Positions 12,501 through 21,562 of a stretch of DNA of 64,000 nucleotides are shown here, piece after piece. The notes below the pieces were generated by a model. The model did not search any database and was not told the DNA's origin. It saw only the letters and a program-made list of their open reading frames with translations. The stretch covers positions 29,623,501 through 29,687,500 of the forward strand of contig CM065394.1 of the NCBI GenBank assembly GCA_033060915.1. Reading direction: 5' to 3'. This stretch comes from Euryodendron excelsum (lineage: Eukaryota; Streptophyta; Magnoliopsida; Ericales; Pentaphylacaceae). The number at the start of each line of letters is the position of its first letter. Position 1 is the stretch's first letter. A program made the translations under genes and the position numbers.

Positions 12501-12717
12501 TGTGTCTTTTATCTTGTAAAGTTAAAAGAATTGCAGTATTTTGACCCTGACGGGTTAAGGGAACAACAGCAACTTGTACTAATCCTAAGTGTAAATAATT
12601 GTATTTTTGTTGTTTGTATTTGTTAATAAGATTTTGACTGAGAAGTTGAATTTGTTGAGATGATTCTGTAAAAGGAATTGTTTGTTCAACAGTTTTTATA
12701 GTATAATTGGATAAAAA
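9529..12717 (-). pseudogene. Caulimovirid movement protein / capsid region, 5' end broken
   Basis: About 1,062 codons stay open from 12717 to a TGA at 9529. The first ~150 residues carry the core of a 30K-superfamily movement protein, which opens plasmodesmata for cell-to-cell spread. A Ser/Pro-rich linker follows, then a capsid-like region and a CCHC zinc knuckle (CYKCGKIGHYKNQC, 10041-10000, about residue 893), then a Ser/Asp/Glu-rich acidic tail. No ATG opens this frame. An in-frame ATG at 12729 is followed three codons later by TAA (12720-12718), so the natural start is either lost or cut by a nonsense change. Only ~25 bp separates this ATG from the primer site, so part of the leader or the N-terminus may also be deleted. 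Confidence 0.9.
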
Positions 12718-12754
12718 TTATAAGGCCATTTCTTATTGGGACTTACAAGGCCAT

Positions 12755-12768
12755 TGGCTCTGATACCA
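12755..12768 (-). other. tRNA-Met primer-binding site, upstream copy
   Basis: The minus strand reads TGGTATCAGAGCCA, identical to the copy at 5345-5358. It sits 26 bp upstream of the ATG at 12729, and host LTR sequence resumes about 2 bp outside it, so integration occurred at or next to the primer site. Confidence 0.95.
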
Positions 12769-15700
12769 GAAATGGCCTGGCGCCACTACAACAGATGCCA
12801 GGTCTATCTCATGTTTATAAACACAGAGCCTCCTCCTGTGTGAAAGAGGGCTGCAAACTCAATCTAAAAATCCTAATTCTCGATATACAGAGCTCGTACA
12901 CTCCCAAAACCTTAGCTTCCCTAGGTTTTCCAAACTCTAGCTAAACCCTAGCCTCTTATACACTCCTATACACTCTCATACACTTATACACTAGCCTCCA
13001 ACCCTCTTTTGAAGACTTGAAGGGCTGCAATCTGAAGGTTTGAAGATTGAAGACGAACTATTGAAGATTGAAGCGAAGATTGAAGCAAGACAAGTAAAGC
13101 AAAGCGCGCAAAGCTAAGCAAAATAAAGAACACACAAGGTAGGCTTCTTATTTAAATTTTCGCACTTCCCCCCTCTCTCTTCTCTCTCCTAACCCACTTA
13201 GGTTTCCTCTATTTTAATCCCCCATCTCTTCCCCCCCCCCCCCCCCCCTCTTCTTTGCATGCTTCAAACAAAGGGATTCCTGGTCCATGTGTAGGATTAG
13301 ACTATTGGAGGGTCACCGTGTCGGGGGCTTTCTTTTCGTCTAACCGAAGACCACGTGGGTTTGACCCCCTTGATTATGTGGTGAAGCCTTAACCTTGTAT
13401 GTTCACGACCCCAAATTTGTATTGTACATATCATGATCTTGCATCTCTCCAAAATCGTTCTCAAACTCGTTTTCAAAACTACATTAACAATGTTTTCAAA
13501 ATTACATCAAAATCTTCTTTTCCAAAATTTGTTTTCAAAATCACAATCCTAGGGTGATTCTAGCCTTTCCATGGCTAGGGTTGCTTTAGAAAAGTGTTAT
13601 ATTTAATGTGACTTTCATGGTCCATATTTTTAAATCTTGTTATTTTCAAAACCACTATCCTAAAGTGGTTCTAGCCCTCTTATGGTTAGAATTGCTTTAG
13701 GAAAGTGAGATATTTTATATACATTCCAAAATCTCTTCTCGAAAATCTCCTCCTAAAAATCTCTTTTCCAACATGCTTTCCATAAACTCTCTTTAAATTT
13801 CTTTCCAAAATTGTTTTCTAAAAACTCTCTCCAAAAATCTATTTTCCAAAACTTCTCTTTTCAAACTCCTTTCCAAAACACTCTCCTCAAAATTCGCTTT
13901 CCTAAAAGCTTCTTCCAAAATTTTGTTTCCAAAACTCTCTCAAAGTTTTACTTTCCAAAAACCTTCTTCCTAAAACTCTTTTCAAATTCACTTTCTAAAA
14001 ACTCCTCACTAGGATTTCTTTCCAAAAACTCTCTTTTCAAAATCTACCTTCTAGAAACTCCTCTCTAGGATTTCCTTCCCAAAATCTTCCTTTCAAAAAC
14101 TCACTTTCTGAAAATCCCTTTTCTTGGTGCTCAAGTTAAGCCCTAGAACCACAATTAGGAAACCCTACTTTTCCTTCCCAAAAATATGATTTTCAAACTT
14201 ACCTTAAAACCTAGGTTTCCAATATCTCCCTTTTCATATCCAAACTATACATATTTTCTACGTCAAAACTATAGTCCTCCAAATCTAGGATTTCCAAACT
14301 TCCCTTTCCAAATCCTTATCAAATCCAATCTTCCCGTTTAGGAAACTAGATCCAATCCTCCGTTTTTGGAAACAAAATTAAACCTTCTCTTTTAGAAACA
14401 AAATCCAATCCCTTGTTTTAGGAAATAGGAATCTTAACCCTTCCTAGTCAAAATCTTTCCTAATTCAAATCATTCCTAATCTTCTACTTTCCTAAATTTT
14501 AAGTTTTCAAAACTTGAACATAAAAATCTTTCCTAAATTTTAAAAATCAAAATTCAAATCTTTCCTAATTCAATCATTTCCTAATTCAAATCATTCCTAA
14601 TCTTCTACTTTCCTAAATTTTAAGTTTTCAAAACTTGAACATAAAAATCTTTCCTAAATTTTAAAACTCAAAATTCAAATCTTTCCTAATTCAATCATTT
14701 CCTAATTCTATCCATTTCCAAATCTTAACTTTCCAAATTTAAGTTTCCAAATACTTCTTAAACTTAAACCTTTCCTAACTTCAAGTGTTTTCTAAAACTC
14801 AAATTTTGAAACTTTCTAAATTTTAAACTTTCCTAAATTTCAAATCTTTTCAAATCTAAAACTTTTCTAAACTCAAAATTTTCTTAATTCAAAACCTTCT
14901 TAAAGTTGAAACTTTCTTAATTCAAATCTTTCCTAAACCAAAACTTTCCTAAGTTAAAACCTTCTTAAATTGAAACTTTCTTAAAACGAAAATTTTCAAA
15001 AATGACACTTTCTTAAATTGAAACTTTCCTAAAACGAAACTTTTTAAAAATAACACTTTCTTAAATTGAAATTTTCCTAAGACGAAACTTTCCTAAAATG
15101 ACACTTTCCTAATTTGAATCTTTCTTAATTCGAAAATTTCCTAAATCTTCCAAGTCCAACATTCGAGTCAAATCTTTTCTAAAATCTTTCCAAGTCAAGT
15201 CCAGTCCTTCTTTTCTAAGTTCCTAAGTGTAGGTTTCCTGAAACCAAGTCTTTCAAAACCAATCTTTTCAAATCTTCCAGTAAAAGTCCAAATTTCCCTA
15301 CTCTTTCAATTCCAATCCAAATTCCAATTTCAACTCTTTTCCAAATCAACTCTTCTATTTTCAATCGGACTCTTGTCCAAACTACGACTGACCTAATTCC
15401 TCCAAAAGGATACGTAGGCAACCTTCATGGGTACGGTCACAACATTTTTCAAGTTTCTATTTTCACAAAATCTTTCCAAATCTCCAATCTATTTTCAAAC
15501 TTCCAATTTCAAATTTCTATTTCCAAATCTCTATTTTCAATTTCCAAAACCTTCTTTCCAAATTCAAACTTCTATCTCTTCCTTTTCAAATCAAATCAAT
15601 TTATTTCCAAATTTATTTTTCAATTCTCTTTTCTTACACTTGTATATCATTCATCATATTAGTTTCTTTTAAAAAATTCAATTCTAAAGTGGATAGGATT

Positions 15701-18429
15701 GAACTATAGTTAGTTGAAGACTCTCATAGGTGAATCTAGCGTAGATTGACATGTAGGTATCGAAAGGGCGGGGTAGGGTGATGGCTTAATGCGTCTTCCT
15801 TACACGTAACCAACCTCCGAACTTAGATCATTGTTTTCGAAAGACCAAACGAAGTTATTTTTCTAAAAAAGGCTTAATATTTTCTAAAGGTTGCTAAATA
15901 GCCTGTTTTCTTAAAAAACCCTCTCTTAAGAAGATATTTTCAAAATCGTTTTCCAAAACCCTAAGTGTAGTTTTCGGATTATGCTTAATTTATAGGTGAC
16001 CTAACTCACCTTAATCAAGTTAGGTGGCGACTTCAAACTTTTTCCAAAATCCCTTTTTCAAATCTATTTTCAATTCAAACATAGTCGACCTCATTCTTCT
16101 AGGAGGGTGAGTTCTAACAAGAGAGTACATCATTTTTCCTGCTTGTGTGTGTATTCCTTAAGTGCAAAAAATCTGGGCGCGACAGTCATATGACAGAACT
16201 TGCCTATTGGCCATGACCCGTTTACCAAAGGATGAGATACCTTTGGAAACCAACTCTTCACAGACCGTCAGAGTGATGGAAAAACTCAAAACCCAAGTCA
16301 ACACCAGTGCCTGCTAACCCACTCCGGTGAAAAAGGACTAAACTGCCCCTAGGGCCATTTCCGACACATTTCTAGAGAAAGTACCTAAGTCCTCAGAATG
16401 GTAAATCCACCCTTCTGAGATCATTCCAAAGACGATCTGGTATGTTTAAGTGCCTTCCAATCGGTTCTGGGCCAATTCTGGGACTATTCGATGACCATTT
16501 TACCCTTAGGCATCCGAATGCCTCCGGGAACCACACCGACTCTGGGTATCGAACCGGTAATGTCCCGAGAATGCTTCTAATTGTATTCTCGACCTTCCAA
16601 TACCTTTTCGGATCATTCCAAGTCAATTCTGTTAACCCGATGTGAAATGACCGTTTTGCCCTTGGTGGGCCAATCACCTTTTTCAACCACACTAGCTCTG
16701 AGTATTAAACCAACACTCCTTTGGAACACTTTGGATAGTGTTTCCAACCTTCAAGTCCTCTAATGAGCCATTCTGATTCCATTCAGATGGTTTTCCAGTC
16801 TAGTTAATCGTTTTGCCCCTAAAAGCTCAGTTTACAATTCCGATCCTGTTTTTCAAGTTCATTACCCCTACGACACTATTTTAGGGGTTTCTACCCATTT
16901 TTGGCCTTCCAGACTATTTGCAGCCTTTCAAAACATTTCTGGACTTTCCAGAGTCACTCCTTGTAAAGCCAAGCCAAAAAATTCATGATAGTCACTAGAA
17001 CAGGTGCCCAAATTTTCTGCCTTGCTTATTAAAGGTTGAAGATATGTTTCTTGTTGCCTTAAAAAGTTTTCTAAGTGGCGCCATGTCAAAAAATGGCCTA
17101 GCACCAGTGTATTTTTAAGCCTTGCGCCACTACAATAGGAGCTAGGTCAATCTTTTGTCTATAAATACGGAGCCTCCTCCTGCACGAAAGAGGTCGGCAA
17201 TCTAACTCCAGAAACTCTGTCTCTTGATATGCAGACCTCAAACTCTTTCTAAACCCTAGCTTTCTTAGGCTTCTTCAAACCTTAGCCCCCATACACTTTA
17301 ATCCTAGCATACATACACTTAATACGCACCTATACGAGCCTCCAAGCTGACCATTGAAGACTCAACGTGCTGTAATCTTGAAGCTCTCGAAGATCAAAGT
17401 AAAGTAAAGCAAGAAAATCAAAGAAGACACATGTAAGCACCCCATTTTTGCCGGCTCGGCGATCTCCGGCTCGACCGGGTTCGGTTTCCAACATTACAAC
17501 ACATGCAAGCTCAAGATGAGCCTTTCAATCTCGAATCCAGCCAATTAGTCACTTCTCGGGTCCACAAGGATCTGTTAGAGCCTTAAGCACCATTATTCCA
17601 GGCAGTTTACCGGACCGGGCAGTCCCGGAAACTAACGCCATCCAGGTAGCTTCCCGGGATGGGGCGATCTCGGGGACCAACACCTCGTCAAAAATTCTAG
17701 ACGGTTCACTTTTGGCGCCTGCTAGCCCACCAATGTAGAATGTCCATCATTCAGTAGTTCTCCGGGACCAGGCGCTCCCGGAGACCAACGCCACCCTTCT
17801 AGGTAGCTTTTTGGGACCAGGCGTTCTTAGGAACCAACACCACCCTTACAGGTAATTCTCTAAGACCGAGTGTTCTTGGAGACCAACACCACACAGGTAG
17901 TTTTTCAAGACCGGACGGTCTCGGAAACCAACACCTAGGTCAACACCGGCACCTGCTAGCCCGACTCGGTGAAAAATGACCAAACCTACCCCTTAGGCCT
18001 CCAGGCACGTTTTGGAAAAGTTTAAAATCCCTCAAAACGATAAATCCATTCTTCCACAATGTTGTCAAACCATCAGGCGTCCCCCGCACGCCATTTGGTC
18101 CAAATCCGGTCCTATTCCGACTCACTCTGGTCAAAATGACCATTTTGCCCCTAAACGCCTCAGTACGGCACAAACCCCGCTGAACGGTAAAAGACTCTCT
18201 CAAAACCATTCCTGAACAGCCCTACACGCTTAACACAATATACCAGACCATTCCTGACCATTTCCAGCCAACTCTAGTCAAAATGACCGTGTTGCCCCTG
18301 AAAGCCAAAAAATGCCCCGAAACAGCACCGGCCTTGGGATTTCGAGCGGAGGGTCTCACCACACGCCTTTGTTTAAACCAAGGAATACCCTACGATGCTA
18401 AACTCACACGACTCAATAAAAGTTCCCTG

Positions 18430-18870
18430 GAGCGTCTCGCAGACGCTCTGCCCAAATTGCCTTTTCCCCCGATTCCCTAGTTATAACGCACCGTCAACCG
18501 ACTTGAGAAATGCGTAAATCAGGGAATTCTCGAAAGCTCATCCATGGATCTTTCCATCGATACAGTTTGATCAAATAGATCACCCCCCGAAGCCCTCCAT
18601 CGTACGGTGTGCAAACCATGACTTTCAGCAACCCCTGAAGCGTCTCACAGACGCTCCGCCAAGGTTAATTTTTTCTCCGATTCCTTAATCAAAACGCACC
18701 GTCAAACAACTTGAGAAATGCGTAAATTTAGGAATTCCTGAAAGTATTTCCAGAGTACTTTCCATCGGTACGGTCCGATCGAATAGATCGCTTCTCGAAG
18801 GCCTCGATCACATGAAACGAAAACAGCCATTTTCGAACACCCACGGAGCGTATCACAGACGCTCTACAAA
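18430..18870 (+). repeat. ~210-bp tandem repeat with a GAGCGTCT palindrome
   Basis: GAGCGTCTCGCAGACGCTC at 18430-18448 is a near-perfect palindrome. It recurs as AAGCGTCTCACAGACGCTC near 18638 and GAGCGTATCACAGACGCTC near 18846. Shared flanks such as ACTTGAGAAATGCGTAAAT occur in the first two units. A fourth, weaker form (GAGCGTATGC...GCGCTC) is near 19058. It lies in the U3 of L4 and was not seen in the other copies. Confidence 0.8.
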
Positions 18871-20652
18871 AGTATCCTTTTTGGCACACTTCCCAAGATG
18901 ATATCACTCACCTCCAAACATAATTCAAACTTTTCGAGAATATGAAAGTTCATCGGAAGCACTAGGAGAACATCCCGAGTGCAACCGATTCCCCTAGAAC
19001 CTTCCCGATTGACTCAATTATCGAGGCAAAGTTTGGACGAACTTTCCCGGTGATGGAGCGTATGCTACATGCGCTCAAATTTTGATCAGATCGACTGACT
19101 TTCGATCAACGGTCGAGATTTAACCAGTACACAGGGTGCCACATGTTATTCTGGCTATGGAACAGTACCTGCGCATGTCCTACATGAGCAAGGCCAAAAT
19201 TTGGCCATGCGCATGTGCAAGGTCTATTCCAGATTGCCTATAAATAGAGGCCTCCCCCCTTACATATTCCAGGTCCAAAATTGATACGAAACTCTGCTGA
19301 ATTCACTCCAGAAACTCGAATCTCTACATATATTCCTCCCCTCCAACACTTAGGCTAGATTCTACCCCTCTTAAGCCTATACACTCCATATACAAGGCCT
19401 CATACACACTTACACACTCCATTCTAGCCTCTCAAGCCTTCTTGAAGTCACTCAATCTCCAATCAAGACATCCATTGAAGACTACAAATATGTTGAAGGC
19501 AAAAGGTGGTATTCCTTTTACATTTATGCTCTCCCCCACTCTTCTCTTCTCCCTCCGAGCCTACTTAGGCTATTCTCTATTTTAATCCCCATCTTTAACC
19601 CCCCTTTCTTGCATGCTTGAGCCAAGAGGGCTCTTAAATCATGCCTAGAGAAAAGCAAGTGAGAGCCACCGTGTAGGGGGACCTCTCACTAGCCTACCTT
19701 AAGATGGTATGGCCTAGGAGCCCCTTTTTTTGTGGTGTAGCCTAAAAGCCTTGTATGTAAATCATGACCCCTTGCATATTCCTATTTTGATCATGTCTTG
19801 TATGCTTGGCTTCATTTTATGCTTATTGTCATACTCCACAATGCTTACATTGCTCGTAATTTTATGCCATTTTAAAGCTCTACATTTCTTTCAAAAATTG
19901 TTCCAAGAGTTGGCCCCTTGAAGTCTAGGATGAGACCTTATTAGTCATGCCTAAAAAAATCCCTCTCTACCCCCTAATTCACACTTTTGCATCATTGCAT
20001 TTCAACTTGCACAAAAGTTACTTTCAAACTCCCTAGTTTTCAAGGTTTCCATTCTCTCAAATTTAGTGGCTAAAGCGGCCCCATGGAACCCTCTCTTGAG
20101 TGGTCTCCCTTTATATTGGCCATAAGAGCTCTAAATTGTTAGAATGACTCCATTTTCTCTTTATGCTTGCCTAAGAATAATGTTCAAACTCTTTGAATTC
20201 TATGGTTTCTATTCTCTCAAGTTTAGTGGTTGGAATGGCCCCATGGAACCCTCTCTTGAGTGGTCTCCCTTTTGTTTGGCTATATGAACCCTCTCTTGAT
20301 GGAATGGTCCCCATGAAAAGTGATTTTCAAAATTCTTCTCAAAAGATGACTTTCAAAAATGCATTCTCTCCATCTTTGAACCAAAAATGATTTTCCAAAA
20401 ATTATCATCATCATGTTGAATTTTAAAACCTCCACTTTTGTCAAGATAAAGGTTATAATGGCTATAAGGAAACCTCCCTTGGAATGGTCTCCAATCACCA
20501 ACCATATAAACCATACTCTTAGCTAGAGTCAAAATTTTCATAGAAATGATCTTCATAAAGATTGCCAACCAAAGTCCATTGCATATCATGTTTTGTTTTC
20601 AAAACTCTCTCCAAGAATGCATCAAAACAACTTTCAATACCACTCTCCAATC

Positions 20653-20905
20653 TAACCTTAGGTTAACTTGACCCTAGTTACCAAACCCTAGGTTAACTTG
20701 ACCCTAGTTACCAAACCCTAGGTTGACTTGACCCTAGTTGTCCAACCCTAGGTTAACTTGACCCAAGTTTACTCACCTTAGGTTAATTTAACCCTAGTTG
20801 GTTAACCTTAAGTCTTCTTAACCTTAGGTCAACCTAACCCAAGTTAGTTAACCTTAAGTTCCCCCTAACCCTAGGTTAACCCAACCAAGGTTAATACACT
20901 TCAAG
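20653..20905 (+). repeat. Minisatellite of ~29-bp CCTAGGTTAACTTGACC units
   Basis: About eight diverging units of 28-31 bp carry CCCTAGGTTAACTTGACC. The first three are nearly identical. It lies in the transcribed half of L4. It is not plant telomere repeat: the CCCTA steps are not spaced at 7 bp. Confidence 0.85.
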
Positions 20906-21387
20906 GTTCCAACTCTTGAACCCTTTTTTCAAATGATCATTCAAACTTTCAAATTATCCTCATAACCTATTCCTCCAAAACCTCCTACCCCAGGACTTCA
21001 ATAACCCAACTCCATAAACTCTTCCAATGTTCTTACATTCCCTCTTCAAGACTTTTCCAAAAGTGTTTTCAAAGAGTCACAAACCTAAGGTATCCCTAGC
21101 CCTCTCATGGTTAGGGATTCCGAGTACAAGTGATAAATCAAGAACAATCTCTAAGGTTATCCATATTAGGATTCCAAACACTTAGCCATTTTCAAAATCA
21201 CTTTCAAAAACTAATTCATCAAAACATTCTAAAGTCATGCCTCCAAGGTTTTCAAAACAAGATTTCAAAAACACTTTCAAATTCTCTCGAGTCATGCTAA
21301 AGCATTTTTCCAAAACCCCCTTAAAGTTAATCCAAAAACATTTTCAAAACACTCCACCACCCAATTTCAAGTCAAAACTTCTAAGAC

Positions 21388-21562
21388 TCCAAAGAGTCTT
21401 CAAACTTCCAAAGACCTCAAAGTGTCTTAACATTTCCCAAAGACCTCAAAGTGTCTTAACATTTCCAAAGATCTCAAAGTGTCTTAAACTTTCCCAAAGA
21501 CCTCAAAGTGTCTTAAGCTTTTCCAAAGACCTCAAAGTGTCTTCAAACCTTCTAAAGGCCCT
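21388..21562 (+). repeat. Minisatellite of ~30-bp AAAGACCTCAAAGTGTCTT units
   Basis: AAAGACCTCAAAGTGTCTT (with its AGAC/GTCTT foldback) repeats five to six times. It accounts for the repetitive 124-codon open frame at 21237-21611, which I do not regard as a gene. A single copy occurs in L3 near 29418. Confidence 0.85.

Larger units (their letters stand above)
5306..12770 (-). mobile_element. Endogenous caulimovirid (pararetrovirus), one genome unit, Florendovirus-like
   Basis: Minus-strand order is tRNA-Met primer site, 30K-type movement protein, capsid region with CCHC zinc knuckle, aspartic protease, reverse transcriptase, RNase H, a separate 447-codon ORF, then promoter and leader leading to a second primer site. 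There are no LTRs, and movement protein plus zinc-knuckle capsid plus RT is diagnostic of Caulimoviridae rather than of a Ty3 retrotransposon. The primer sites are 7,410 bp apart, so the insert is one unit of a circular genome plus ~40-50 bp of redundancy. The long fused ORF followed by one downstream ORF matches the published Florendovirus layout; genus is inferred, not tested. Reading frames are broken in three places, so it is a fossil. Confidence 0.94.
3604..16184 (+). mobile_element. L2: solo giant LTR nested in L1, itself split by a caulimovirid
   Basis: It begins TGTAAGCACCCC at 3604 and ends GGGCGCGACA at 16184. It is flanked by a perfect 5-bp duplication GTCAT (3599-3603 and 16185-16189), with L1 sequence on both sides. 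Without the viral insert it is about 5.1 kb. The left arm (to ~5265) is U3-like and carries the recurring CACACCGGCTCTGGGTATCA motif. The right arm (from ~12771) has TATA sequence near 12814, a conserved GCATGCTT block near 13257 and a long G-poor tract to ~15660. No gag-pol coding sequence belongs to it. Confidence 0.93.

Noticed and set aside
5306..12770. LTR retrotransposon interpretation of the RT-bearing insert
   Set aside because: No direct LTRs. The duplicated sequence at the ends is only ~40-55 bp and includes the primer site itself. A movement-protein domain is present and no integrase is seen.
13230..13250. C-runs in L2 and L6 (also near 37388) as a special structure
   Set aside because: Simple homopolymers within the CT-rich tract; lengths are unreliable in assemblies.
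13811..14068. Phe/Ser/Lys-rich open frames in T/C-rich tracts (also near 15427, 21237, 23891, 25590, 28274, 29219, 39225, 45962)
   Set aside because: They follow base composition in LTR tracts, shift frame between copies and have no conserved product.
16530..16562. tRNA-derived SINE suggested by GGTTCGATACC on the minus strand
   Set aside because: The motif is part of a 30-bp phrase repeated several times in each LTR U3; the T-stem does not pair and no box A is present.
20653..20905. Interstitial telomere repeat
   Set aside because: CCCTA steps occur but not in the 7-bp CCCTAAA register; the unit is ~29 bp.
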